Shown one piece after another: positions 1-12,800 of a stretch of DNA of 64,000 bases. The stretch's first letter is position 1. The number at the start of each line of letters is the position of its first letter. The notes below the pieces were generated by a model. That model was given only the letters and a program-made list of their open reading frames with translations. It made no database searches and was not told the DNA's origin. The stretch covers positions 13,649,501 through 13,713,500 of the forward strand of contig NC_092193.1 of assembly GCF_043641665.1 (NCBI RefSeq), given 5' to 3'. Position numbers and translations under genes: made by a program. This DNA comes from Enoplosus armatus. Lineage: Eukaryota > Chordata > Actinopteri > Centrarchiformes > Enoplosidae.

Positions 1-2780
1 AGTATTGATAATTACTCTACTAGTGTAGATCCCTCTTTGATTACCTTTAAATCCGTTTAAAAGTATTTTAAACACATTGAATGTTCATTTTAATACCTTT
101 TAATTTCCTCCAACTCCACTAAATTACATGTGTAGTTGTTCATCCTTTTATAAATAATTAGCATCTATGATAATGTGTATGTTATTTCAAGTTAATCAAA
201 ACACACATTAACCTATGCCCTTGGAATTTATCCATTTTGGCCGCTTCAAAGCACAACAAAACCCCTCCGTTTCTTTGAGCCTGTGGTAAGGAGGGCTGGA
301 GCTGCATACTTCCTCGGCCGGCCTTTCTCAGACTTTGACAGAAACAGCAGGAGATAATCAATAAGCTTTCCCAACACCCCCGGGAAGATGAACTTGGAGC
401 ATACCTCAGAACCTGCAGCCTTAATTTCTCTCATGAGGTTCAGCAAGGCTACTCATTAGACTAATACACCTTTGTTAATTACTCCTACCACAACCGCTAT
501 ATAACACCAACATGAAAAAAAAACGTTGTTGTTGTGTTCTTTACAAATGGCCAGATCAGCTCAGGTTTGTTAACCGATCTATCACCAAAGTACCAAATCA
601 AATTGAGTCCACACAGCCGGACACACACCGCAGGTTTCCAAGCACAGTTAGTTTCCATAAAGACTTTTACTGGACTGTACTTTACACTTTTCACATTTGT
701 TCATCTAAAATATTGTGTTATTTCAGATTTTAGGATGGAGAGGAAACTAATTAGTTCTAATTAGCATCCATCCCACGACTGATAAAAGAAAATGAGATAA
801 GATAGAAGATCAACTTTGCCTCTGTTTTTTATCCCTCTTATTTGTTTCCGGCCACGATCATGATAAAACGTTTCTGTCTGAGAAATTGAGAGTCCTGCTG
901 CTGTGAACACAACTGAGCAACAATAAACATATGCAGCATATCACTCAGGGAAAAGATTTCTTTTATTTTTACATGTGACACACTAGCACTCCACTGGCAG
1001 CGCTGAAGAACCCTGAGTGGATACCATATTAGCGCTCTCTGCTTTTCTCCTCACCGACTCTCACGCCGGCTCTGCGATATCCATCTGAGGAGTCCCTCCA
1101 CCCCACTGTTGGTTGAATATCAGTGTGGTGGAGAGATTAATCGGTGGTCACCTGCTGTGGGTTGTCAATTGAGTGCCTCAGGAAGACCCATATCAGCATA
1201 ACAGGAACCCATTTTCAGACATATGTCATATTCTATGAACACAACCTGCCCTTGTTTTCTCTTTTGAGAGGGGATGTCGGCCCCTTTGCTTGCCGCTTCT
1301 AAAGATTAGAGTCAGTGTCAGGGAAGACTACGAGGCACAGTGGCAACCTGGCACAGAAGGCCGCAGGGGGCGGATGAGGTGTGTTTGAAAGGGAAACTAT
1401 CAATACAGAGTAGAACACAGCAGGAGACAACAGCTACCCGCCGGCTATCGGCTCATTACAAGAGAAATAAAAGAACTCTTCAGAATGCATTTGAGTTTTT
1501 CTCATCTCAAGGGACCACAAAGATAGACGCACCTGGAGCAGCACATTGCCGTTACCTTCACCCTCTTTCTTTTAACGCTCTGGTAAAAAATAGTTAAGTA
1601 CTCTTGAACATATTTAAGACTATTATTTTGAATTATTTTGAATTTTGAATGCCTTTATTGTGAATGCAGTGGCATCTAAATGGTACTCGGGCAGACAATA
1701 TTTTTCTAAGAACTATTCACAGCTTCAAAATAGATCTTACTGAGCTTGCATTTGCTCCAGGAAATGCCTGAGGACGTGCCAGCGGCACTTCATCCATGCT
1801 TATTAGATAAGTTTAATAAGGGTAAGAAAAACCCAGGTTAGCAGATTTCCTAATGAGTTCTGATATGTATACAGTCATTTTACATATCGTACTCGCTGTC
1901 CATTACTCAACGATGACGTCCAGCTGCCTTCCATAGAAACCTACTGGTAAGTCAGGCTCCCTGTGGATATGATAATATGTGTCATCTATAAGAAGTGGAA
2001 TCTTCAGGCAGGATGTGATGGGAGAGCTTTCAGTTTCTATTTAATCTTTTTTTTCTTATTATCAAAGGAATTGCCCGGTGTTACTAACCTTTTTCTATTA
2101 CATATTCATACGTCTTCTAAAAGACATACGCTACATTTATCTGGATGGTAATTAAGTGAGAGGTCATGTTAATGTGAGGTAATTCACTGCTCACATGATG
2201 TAAAATAACTTTGATGATGCAACCTGTGGCATGAGTTTCACGTTCATTTGTTTCAGTCTTTTTGATATCAAGTTATTCAAAGAAACGCTGGGTGTACGTG
2301 TTATTGTTCTGTAACCCTCACATAGTAGTAAAGTAGAAAATAGATTCAACAATTGGATGAAAAAGAAGAAAATTGACCATGCTGATGCAATGTTTAATGC
2401 CTGCTTGGCTATTCTTGAAATAATTTTTTTTCCTCTCTTTTTGTTCAAAGAATGTGGAATAAAACGACTTGAAAGCCACACAGCTCACACACGCCAGGCC
2501 TCTGGCTTTAATACCCTTATTCATCTTCAGAAATTCAGAGAATCATTCTTCTTTGCTTTTTAGTTAAATTTAGTAAAAATTCTCAAATTACAGTTGTCCT
2601 CTCATTCTACAACCTGTAACAGCACAAATAATTTCTATTTATCCAGGTGTGTGACTTAATGGTAAGACTAACAGAAAAACTGACTGAAGATTAACCAATT
2701 TGGTTGCTTCCAATGTGCACAAAAACCCCTTCTCACAAATGAGTGTATCTTAGTAACACAACACGAGCATTTTAAACATA
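1..2780. other. Intergenic, no gene seen
   Basis: AT-rich sequence with only short chance open frames, none with a recognisable domain, a splice-bounded exon shape or a start context. A somewhat GC-richer stretch lies at about 1,000-1,560. I see no RNA gene and no strong repeat. Confidence 0.6.
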
Positions 2781-2829
2781 TATGAACAGAGATTTTTTTA
2801 AGTACTCGTCAGTACTGATACGATGTGGG

Positions 2830-3070
2830 AGTTTTCTATTTTCTTTTGCATGAGTTCCTTCTGCTTTATAACCCGTAAATATGTAGCTGGATTGAGCAGC
2901 CAGTTAGCTTAGCTTAGCATAAATACTGGAAACGACCAAGAAAGAGTCTCACACATAAACCTCTGTAAAATAGCAAATTATCATTTTTACACTTCAGTTT
3001 TTGTTCATATTAAACATACAAGATATGACGTGTATAAGCAGACCGCATGTAACAGTTTAGCAATGTTGTT
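2830..3070 (+). repeat. Dispersed teleost repeat ('tagcttagcttagcata' family), degraded
   Basis: The core at about 2,884-2,932 reads gtagctggatt, then ttagcttagcttagcataaa, then tactggaaac. Downstream there is cattaaacatacaagatatgacgtgt. This order matches a short interspersed repeat I recall as very common in percomorph fish. The copy is diverged and has no coding capacity. The family name is not assigned and the outer edges are approximate. Confidence 0.65.
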
Positions 3071-3089
3071 TTAAGTGAATACAGTGTGA

Positions 3090-6000
3090 ACAGAATTAAA
3101 TGAAAAGTATGATCATTGCAGTGTTATTTAATCTTTATCCAATATTTATTTTCAAGAAGAAGTGTTATTTGTCGTTTGATTCTTGCTTATAAAAAACACT
3201 CAGCAGAAGCTTGTGAACAAGCAGTATGGTGACAAGGCTAATTCCTTGGTAGTAGTGTCCTCTTCAGAATTTCTGTTATTTTATATAAATATTTGAAAGA
3301 CCCAATTAGTTTTGGAAATGTCACGACCCATAGAGGAGCATAGCATTCTTCAACTGAAGTTAAAACAAGAAAAAGACTGAAATTGGTGGCACAGGGTTTT
3401 CACAGCTCCTGTTCCAGTTGCTGCACAAAGTGCTCCTTGGAATAAAGAGTTCTTCACTTTGGACACTGCCACTCGCCTACTCCCTATGTCACACACGCTG
3501 TGGATTATACATGTGGCTGTCTTGCATATGAGATACAGTACGTGATGCTGCAGCGCGGAAGTGAGCGAGCACCAGAGAGGGATAAAAGTGAGATATCACA
3601 TCAAGGAGATACATATTTAATCCAAAGCAATAATGTATTATTAGCCTTCTAATGTATTATTTCCCTTTGAGTTCCCCCTGTAGCTTATTTCAAACTCACT
3701 GTGTTATACAGGCCTTTGATATTTTTTTCCAGCCGCAAAGAAAAGTTCAAGAGTATGTGATTACCTTGTGGAAGTGTATCCAGAAAATGCTGATTTGATA
3801 TCTTTTGTCAGCGTTTGTCATCCATTTCATAGATTTTCTCTTCTTTTCTTTTTTTTTCAATTTACAACTGTGGGAAATTAGATAGAGGCTGCATCTCACA
3901 TCCCATCCCGCTCTCTAATACAGCATGTTAGTGGGACTGTTGAGTTGTTCCTGGATGATGTGATGAATGCCGACATCCAGTCGAACAGGGAGCTGGTGGA
4001 GAGAGTCCTTATTGCATGAAGCAGGAAGACGAAGAGAGAGAAAGGCGGGAGGAAAGGAGGAAAAACAAAGTTGAGTACGGTAGATGAGCCAAAAAGGGGC
4101 ATGTAACATAAAATGAATTAAATTCAGTTACAGTGTAATTACCATCAGAAGAAGACAGTGAAGAATATACGTCAATAATAATAACTGAGAGATGGAGGTT
4201 GGCTGGGGCTTTGTGCTCTGCTGTGACTGCAGTAATTGCATAAAACCTTATGATAAACCAACCGTCAAGAACAATATGTGTACGTTACAGTAGATTAAAA
4301 TGATATTTGTTGGCATGTGTGTGAAGCCAAAGGGCTTTGAGTGGAATGTATGCGCCCCCTTTGCTTTGTGCATGTTTGAGGAAAAACTGAGTAAACGGAT
4401 AAATGGCCATGTTTGGAGGTTTCTTCCTGTGTAACCTTGGTGAATTGCCTGAAAAAACGATTTCACCAAGATTGACTCTGCAGAGAGAGATTGGGGGGGG
4501 GGGGCTGTTTTATTATTGTGAGTGTGTATATGAGGAGAGCACAGGGGAGGATGGTAAGGAATGGAAAACTCAGAAACGGCAGGGTGATATTTCAAAAACA
4601 TCTCGCTTCTTTGCCACACACAAGCCTTCCAAGAGGCCTTTCATTTTCTGTCTTTGTCTTTTGTCTTTTCTTTCCAAGAATGCTTCTTCCTCCCTGTGAC
4701 TCAGACCAAAGGCTATGTCTTTATCTGCCCCTTCTGTGCACCACATCGCTATACTGAACACCATATTTGATCAGTGTCTCCACAGGAGGCTCTTTTGCCC
4801 TCTCCCACAGCTCCATCTCCGGCCCCGCTGGCTCAGCAGAGAGCCCACATCAAGAAGACCTCATCATAACTGTCATTGTTTTCGCTCAGTCACTCTGGCT
4901 TTGACTTCCAAGGACTTGCCCCCACCTCAATCACTACCTTTTCCCACACACAATAAGCCCTAACTGCCATAATCAGGGGGTATCTATCTGCTTCCGCCTC
5001 TTCTCCCCTTTCGCTCCCCACAGTTTTTCATTTTTTTTATTCTTTTGAATCCCATGTTTTTGTTTTTTTTTATTCTTTTGAAGCCTCAGTTCCTGGTGAG
5101 GTAAAGCAGGAGAGTAATAAGTAAGAGTGGTGCTTCCACGCTGAGTTAATGACAAGGACACGCTGTCCTGACAGTCTTTGTACTCGCAGAAGAACAACTG
5201 TCCAAGAAACAGGACCTAACAGGGTCTTATCAGCAGAAAATGGAACAATGGTGGTGCTATTTCATGCTTTTGAGTGAAATACACCAAAGGAAAGGTTTCA
5301 ATCCAGTGTCCCATATGATAGCGTCAAAGGCATACATCAAATCAGGCTTTTGATTCAGCTAACTGATTACTGCGTTTGGAGAAAAAGTGACACAGCACAC
5401 ACAATGGGGAAAATGTATATGGTTTGCAGCCCCTTTTAAGGCGATAAACAGTCAAATTGAGTTGGTCCTTGTTTACTAAAGAACCACACAGAGGTTTTGC
5501 GCCGGTAAAATGGAAGAAAAGGGGTACTGCTGGAAAGTGTTTGGTCTCATGCAATATGTATTTCAAGGCGTTCCTGTTCAGAGATGCAAAATATGGGAAA
5601 GGGAATGAAAATTCATACAAATGTGTGCTGCATTCGATTCATCACAGCAGACGAAATTGTTTTATCGGACACACACAGAGGGTGAGAGCATACAGCCAGG
5701 TCTAAACAGTGAGTTAGAGAGAGAAATGCAAGTTAGAAGATGTAATACAAAGCTCCTTTATAAGAGCTGTGAGCTCAGAGCCACAACAAGAGACAAAAGC
5801 AATTTCTCCTCCTTCTGTTTCACGCAGCTGCCTCCTGCTTATTTTTCCTGACTTTTAAGGGCTCACGTCCAGTGCAATGTGATTGAAGCAGCAAGTACTC
5901 GTCATTAAGTAAGTCATTAAGTGTCATATTATTGTCTTCATCCGTTACATTAATAATCTAGTCAAAAGAGGTAAAACGTTTTTCCAAAAATCAATGATTT

Positions 6001-6650
6001 TTCACCTCATTTCATTTCATTCACTGATCTTTTTGTTGAGCCGACAACTTCAGGCTATTTAACATTTCCTCACATATAGCCGTCCTCTTGCGAGATGAAT
6101 GCACGCTTGCAGTTCCAAGAATGTCTTCTCTTTAAACCAATATTACAGGTTCAGCAGAAGAAAACACTTTGTTTTGCACGTTTCAAAAGCAGCCCAATCT
6201 TTTCTTGAGAATGAGAATGTGGTGACACAAAATGATGCGCCCCTGACGGTAATTTAGTAAACAAGTAAATATCTCCCAGTGTGTGTTAGGACCATTTTAC
6301 ACAGTGTCACCAAGCCACTCCAGTCACAGAGAGGCCTGCCTGCATCCGGAGAAACCTCCATGTATTATATTGTCAAGGGAATCAATTAAAATGAGATCTG
6401 TGTTTCATGCTGCAATTTTTCTATTGGATCTCTGTACCATTAAGTCATTAAACCCACTAGACAGTAAATCTGTGTGCCTTTGCCCCTTTCAATACTCTGC
6501 TGACACTAAACGTTTTATAGTCCGCACTGTATCTGCTATCTGTCAAAGCTGTGCTCCTCTATCAAGAAAAAACATCACCGCGAAAACACTAATCGCGTGT
6601 GCGAACCTCGAGGGATTGTCCCTGCTACCATCATGTTTATATACATAAAC
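3090..6650. other. Intergenic, no gene seen
   Basis: The stretch holds a G run at 4,493-4,503, a near-duplicated ttttttttattcttttgaa motif at about 5,031-5,049 and 5,063-5,082, and AT-rich filler. Open frames up to 123 codons occur (for example on the minus strand at 4,248-4,619), but they overlap each other in several frames and show no domain. Confidence 0.55.
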
Positions 6651-6679
6651 AAACACACACACAATATCTTTTTTTATCA

Positions 6680-7990
6680 TCTGAATCCCCCTGGCTAGGT
6701 CATATTGTATTAAAACAGCATGAGGTTGTGTTGGGGGGACCTCAGTCTGGGCTGCCTCCTCCAGTGCCCATGTCATGTCTGGTACTGCCTGGGACCACAA
6801 TCCAATCAGACAGATGGAGGGCTGTTTGAGGAGCAGAGAGAGGCTGTCCCCCCCCTTTGCCAGTAAATACTGGCAGCTCTTGGATTTAATTACATTCACA
6901 GTATGGTAAACGGAACGGTGCCACGGGCCCCAGAATACACCTCTGCTCTGCACAGCAAAAGCCTAGACATCGTGTGAGAGACTTCTTCTCAGAGTACTGT
7001 GGAGAAAACTAATGAAGAGTTCTGCATGACTGGAAAACAAGGCTACTCTCCAGCACTGTGCAACTGTAAAGTCTGCATTTCAGTCTGCTCAAATGAAAAG
7101 ATTCAACAATCTGCATTTATGTTACAACTGTCCAGTGCAGACTTTGAGACACCTGTAATGCTTTTAAGTCAGTCAATGAGTGACTCAAGGAAGAAAAAGT
7201 AAGCCGAGAGTTTCTGTGATCCTTCAAAAATAGCCAAAAGTGGAGTTCAGCATGGGTTATTTTCACCATGCCCTGTGACTTTACGCTCCAGTAGCAGTGC
7301 ATGCTCATCATGTGCTGTTAGTATACACTCTGCCCTTACCCCTGCGCGACCCTGACTCTGCTCGGCAGGCTCAGACCCAGACAAATTACTGTGTCTCCAA
7401 GCTGCTCTCTCCTCTGCGCCAAACATTTCCTCTTATTTCTACCCCATTCCCCAAAGAGGTGCCTGTCTGTCTGCTAATACCGGTGCGGCAGCGGCTCTCC
7501 ACCTGCAGGGTCATTGGACAGGTTCCCATGAAGGTCACAGCTGTCAGATCATTACATGAGAGGATTGGGCCCAGCTTTACCTTGCTGCCAAAACAACCAC
7601 TTCATCTTTGGGGAAGATGCGAAGGCGGCACTTGAGCATCTCCAACCTCGAATCGCTCTGTAGGATGTTCGGGAGCGGGAAATGTTGGAAAAACAAGGGC
7701 CGGCAACAACTGGCTCCATGGTGGGCTGACATGGCTGCACCTCACTCTTCATTAGGGTGGCCTCCTTGTGTGTTTTTTGGCAGAGGAGAATTAGAGCTGT
7801 ATCTGATTAGGAGGGTGAAAGCAGAGCAGAGCCCTTGAAAGCCTAATTGATTAGACTGTCTTTTTTTATCCCTCCGCTCCCCTCTCCACACACCTCCTCT
7901 TAAATAAAGTGAGATGAATACAAATACAGGCGATGCAGGACCACACACCTGTCACCTCTGAGCTGCCAATTTAAACCTCACGCTCTGCCA
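6680..7990. other. Intergenic block with conserved-element-like sequence
   Basis: This is less repetitive and more GC-balanced than its surroundings. It contains homeodomain-type cores (ctaattgattag at about 7,842-7,853, tgattagg at about 7,804) and bHLH-type cacctg sites. Such texture is typical of non-coding elements around developmental genes, but conservation cannot be judged from one sequence. Short open frames are present and none looks like an exon. Confidence 0.25.
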
Positions 7991-9340
7991 TTAACAAGCT
8001 CGATTGTTGGCAAATCTTTAAGGGTGGATTTCGAAACTTTTGCCTTTTTGTCAGAAAGTTAAAGCCACATAAAGTGTTTGCTGCAGAAAGACACTGCTGA
8101 AATAACTTAGGAAAAAGAGGAATGGTAATTTTTATTTTTGCCATTTAAAATTCTAAACAAAAAAGACATTGTAATGGAACAGCTGCAAGAAACAGGCAAT
8201 CCAAGGCCAGCTCAGTTTAAGTTGTTGTTGTTTTCATGGAGGAGGACATTGATTCCAGGCAGGCGGGAATGTTGAGAGCAGCATCTACAGTGCAGCTAGC
8301 TAAATCAGCTATGCTCACATGGCTGCACAGAACTGAATGAGCCAGCAGCTTATCAGGACAAACAGACAGCACATTTTTAATGAATAATTAAAGCTAGTGA
8401 AAACATTGGCGTGCATCTTCAGCAATTCTGCTGATGTCATTGCACTGTTGCACTGGAAACTTGACACTTAACAAAAAACAAGCACACAGATAGTAAGTTT
8501 ACAACACGGTGGCTGTCAATAGATGGGTTAAAGTACCAATACTAAAACAATATGACCTGGGAGAATATTAAGTATTTACAGTCAATTAATACACTCAGTC
8601 AATGCCAACCTCAAATCCATTTGTTGCTCAGTCTCTGTCTTTTACCAACAGCACTCCCACTACCACAAATCAAGAGCAAACTCACACCGACACAGAGAAC
8701 AAAAAAAGTTATCAATTTCATCTTTAGTAACCTTGGATTATAAAAGCACTCTATCTCTCTATTCATCAGTGCAGTATTTCAAAATATGTTAAGACTACTG
8801 AAAAAAGAAACACAGGATATTTGTTATGTTACAGTAGAGTTTACTGTGCTTCATGAGACACTACTGTAAATAGACCAGAGGAGTGTAAATGATAAGTGCA
8901 TTTTGTTTCATTTATTGTTAAATCCAGGGTTCCACAGTTTTTGTGAGTATACATCTTATAGCACAAATCTGTGTATACGTATTTTTTTTTTGGTTGTTGT
9001 TTTGGTGTTTTCAAAGACCACAAGGTCAATATGGAAGAGAGAGCAGCCATTCTGCTGTGAAATATCAGCTGAGTCCTTTCAAAACGGTGTCACAGAACTG
9101 AAAAGGTGAGCTTGTGTCCCACAGTCAAAACATTTCTCCTTTACAGGCTTTTGCACATACATTAATAAACACCTACGCCTGCTGAGAAGTAAAGGTAGTT
9201 ACAGTAGCATTTTATTGGCCTAATAGTTTCAGCGTTATGTGTAAATCACTATAATTGCAAAAATTCGCTGAGCCCTCAAAAAAATATTCTATTTATAAAT
9301 TGGTGTGGGAATCGGTGTACACTGCACTTAATGCATGGTT
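7990..9340. other. Intergenic, no gene seen
   Basis: AT-rich sequence with homopolymer runs. No exon, RNA gene or recognisable repeat was identified. Confidence 0.5.
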
Positions 9341-9344
9341 TCTC

Positions 9345-9430
9345 ATGCTGGGACTTTTGGTGCATGTCATCCTGCTCACAGTCTCTCTCCCCATGTTTCC
9401 TATCTGTCAATAAAGGCTATCTAAAAAATG
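9345..9430 (+). mobile_element. 3' part of a tRNA-derived SINE
   Basis: The order is a tgcatgtcatcc block, a ctctctccccatgtttcc pyrimidine-rich block, tatctgtcaataaaggc, and then an A-rich end (ctaaaaaatgg). This matches the 3' half and tail of a SINE I recall as abundant in perch-like fish. The tRNA-like head is not evident upstream, so this looks like a 5'-truncated copy. Confidence 0.55.
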
Positions 9431-10297
9431 GTGTTCCTCTGGACCATAAACTTCTGAAATGCATTCGGAATAAAAGCATTTCTTCAAGCAATGTAATTTG
9501 GAATGTCATTTTTATCGAACTCTCAAATAAACGCACAACATTTGGTGTCAGAAAGAGTGAAAATACTGCAACATGCTTCCTCTATTAACAGAGTGATAAT
9601 CAGACAGTCAGAGCAATGTAGAGATTGTATAAAGGTTTTAGTCTTTGTTATTTATTGATATGGTTAACTATAAGATTTCAGTTTTCTTGCTTGCTGTGTT
9701 AAGTGTCTTTGGGCTATACAAATAAAATAACAAACTTTTAAAGTATACACTGCACAATTCGTCTCTGATTGTTGCAGTGAAGGTCATATTGTGAGGATAA
9801 TGTACAGGAGTATTATGATGTACGTTATTTTTTGGTAAAATGTGGAATAATCCCTCTGAGTTCAGTACATTTTTCCAGAGGTTGAACTATTTTTGCACCA
9901 ACATTATGCTAATACAAGGAGCCTAATAATACACACTGTTTGCTTTCTGCCAACAGCGCCAGCCATAATATATCAATCATATGTTCTATTTCGTGATTAT
10001 CGTATTGTCTCATGTTTTGTCTGTCGACATATTTTTTTCTTTTTTAAATGAATGCCCAAAAAGACTCATGAACGCTCACTGAAAACACATCATCAATTAT
10101 TAACACACATACAATTCATTATCCTTGAACTCCAAGAAACCACTTCATTTCATTTGTGTCTCTCTGGCTGGACTCGTGTGTCCTCTCCCCGGCCTTTGGC
10201 TTCTTTCTGCTCTCTGAATGCCAATATTTCAGCGTTGTTTTTCTAGTGCAGAAAGCATCCCACTGAGCGAGAAGGTGACCATCCCTTGTGTCTTTGA

Positions 10298-10301
<4 letters not shown>

Positions 10302-10331
<30 letters not shown>
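10302..10331 (+). repeat. (GT)n microsatellite
   Basis: About 15 uninterrupted TG units. They are translated as a Cys-Val run in one chance open frame, which is therefore discounted. Confidence 0.95.
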
Positions 10332-10333
<2 letters not shown>

Positions 10334-11680
10334 CGACAGAGACAGCGTGAGTGTTTGGTGTGAAGGATTGTGTGGTTTGCTGTGTTGTACTATCTACATT
10401 TCAGTTTGTGAAATGACTGGAGACACACGGAGATTGCAAATAGTGATAAAAACAAATCTGCATGGCACTGTATGCAGGCTTAAAGTAGATTAACTGTGTA
10501 AAATAATCAGTGCTTTTCTGTAGTATTTTAGAGGTTATCTTCAGTCTTATCCTACATATTTGATATTACATGTAAAATATCACCAATAAACAGTTTAAAG
10601 TCTTGAGGGAATGCATCAATAAATGTGATATATTGTTGTGTTGTGTAGCTTGTACTTCCAAGGACTTCTGTTCTGACTGCTGTACCTCCATTTTCCAATT
10701 CAGTAGGAGGGAGCAGTTATGACTTCAGCCGTATTGTAAAAACACTCATCCTCTTCCTCCTCGTTTCTAATTCTATTGCAGAATTCTCTAAAGAGGCCAC
10801 GTCAAACCTGGTTGAAGGATAATCAATAATAGGTAAGGGCCCTGTATAACGATGCACAGGCTTTTGAATTCAAAAGATGCACTGTGACAAGAACAAAGAA
10901 GACCAACACAGGCAAGCCATTTCATTCATCAAAGGAGAATGGTTAAGAAAAATGAAGAAATAAAGTTTCAAATTGAATATAGACTGATCATAAGTGACTG
11001 TGACTTGTTTTATAATTCAAAAGATTAAAACTCACCACCATGTAATAATGCAGTTCACTGCTTGGACATGCAAATCCTCAAGTCATTAGCTTGTCACAAA
11101 TACTTAATTTGTACTTTGAGTTTATTTGCATGTTTAAATTAATCTCAGATTTACCACAACTACTTATTTCATGCATGATGTTCAAAAACTAAAGCATACT
11201 TGCTTATAAACTTTTATTGTGTACATTTGGTGTGCACTGTATAGCATTTTCACAGAATAAATCTCACTGCATTGCCAATAAAAGCTTTGACACTGATGGC
11301 ATAATAATGACGTTTAGTTCCAGTGTCACAGAACGATCATGACGCACTGGAAGGTCGACTTTTGGCGTTGTCTCCCGTTTAATTTGTAATATATATACAA
11401 AGCCCCCTGCAGCACATTTATCTGTGCTGGAGCAGCTGATAGCGGGACTCTTTCATTACTCTTTACAGATGCTTGCCTTCCTTCTCTTTAGCCAGTCAGC
11501 AAACACAGGGCTACAAGCTAATCTTATCATCATTACATTATGTATTTGTGCTGCTGAGATTACCGACATATCCCCTGTAGCTTCTAGAGGATATCTTAGA
11601 CTGAAGTAAACACTCTTTAGACACATAAACACGTGTATTCAGAGCAAGAAAACACCCATGCACATCGCTCCATAGATAGA

Positions 11681-11686
<6 letters not shown>

Positions 11687-11713
<27 letters not shown>
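11687..11713 (+). repeat. (TG)n microsatellite
   Basis: About 13 TG units next to an ATAGATAGATG stretch. Confidence 0.95.
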
Positions 11714-11717
<4 letters not shown>

Positions 11718-12539
11718 ACACACAGAAGAAAAAAACAGCGTCGACCGAAGCAATTTAATGCAATATAAATGAGATAGCTATTTACACAGCAAGGACTTTG
11801 ATATGGTGTTGGGTAATGTTGAGTTCAAACGATTGATACACTCTAATATCGCTCGAATACTCAGGCTGTCAGCACGCAGGGGAAAATGCTGTGAATGCAT
11901 GAAAGACACTCACACGCTGCACAGCACAGACCTACAGTTTTTCTCCGAGATAAGCGTGGTACAACAGCCATCCGAGCAAGTCACTGCAGAATGTAAATAA
12001 ACCAACATAAAGCAAATCAAACCACTGCCCTTAACTTAAGCTATCGTATTGTATTCAGATATGGTCTTGGTTTATTTATTTTGGCTTATGCTCATTCCAT
12101 GAAATTGCCCTCCAAAACAACACATCTGATCGCCCTAATCAGTAACCTAACTTTTAGAAGAAGTATATACAGAAACAAACAAGAAACAACTACACACAGG
12201 GTAAGCTTTAGGGGAATATACAAATATGTATGATTTGAAAGGTAGCTCAAATAAACTGTACATTAAGCCACAAGAGGGTCACATAAGTCAGTATACACTA
12301 GTAATGTAACATTATGATATAATCAATAAAAGGACCTTAACAAATGTACAGTGTCAGATGTGGAGTACCGTATCTCTTCCAAATAAAGACAGTAACCATA
12401 TCATTGAGCCAATTCGTAAAGAAAGGAGGGGATGTAAATTTCCATGCTTTTAAAATAACCCTTTTAGCTAAAACCATACAAAACATGAAAGCCAGCTGGG
12501 TGTCATATGGGAGTTTTAGGGCGCTTTCAGTACAACCCT

Positions 12540-12800
12540 AAACAGCATGCACGCTGTCTGGGTCATTTGTTCAAATTGTACTAACTAAATGAAATATTTC
12601 CTCCCAAATTTGTTTCAACTTTTGGGCAAGCCCAGAAACGATGAGTCAGGTACTCCTCACCTGATTTACATTTGTCACAAATAGCTACACCGATGGGAAA
12701 ATCCTATTAAGTCTGGTCTTTGAAAAATGATTGTGATGCATGGCCTTAAACTGTGCTAGCTGAAGTCAAGCATTAATGGAACACTCTTTGATCAAGTCAC
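12540..12800 (-). pseudogene. Decayed LINE (L1/Tx1-like) ORF2 C-terminal fragment
   Basis: Read on the minus strand, the sequence gives a peptide with LQLAQFKAMHHNHFSKTRLNRIFP. After a frame change it continues with a Cys-x2-Cys pair and then EEYLTHRFWACPKV. This pattern, a C-x2-C knuckle followed by a 'hxFWxCPK' block, is how many vertebrate L1-like reverse transcriptase ORFs end. At least one in-frame stop precedes the LQLAQ block and one frameshift separates the two halves, so the copy is dead. I could not follow the reverse transcriptase core further upstream (higher coordinates). The element assignment is fairly safe; the clade name is a guess from memory. Confidence 0.7.

Larger units (their letters stand above)
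9430..12440. other. Intergenic, no gene seen
   Basis: AT-rich sequence broken only by two GT microsatellites (listed separately). Open frames of 60-90 codons are present; two of them are built partly on the microsatellites. Confidence 0.55.

Noticed and set aside
4248..4619. 123-codon minus-strand frame
   Set aside because: Overlaps several equally long frames, includes a poly-C/Pro run from the G tract at 4,493, and has no domain.
6543..6953. 136-codon minus-strand frame
   Set aside because: No recognisable domain, and overlapping frames on the other strand are similarly long.
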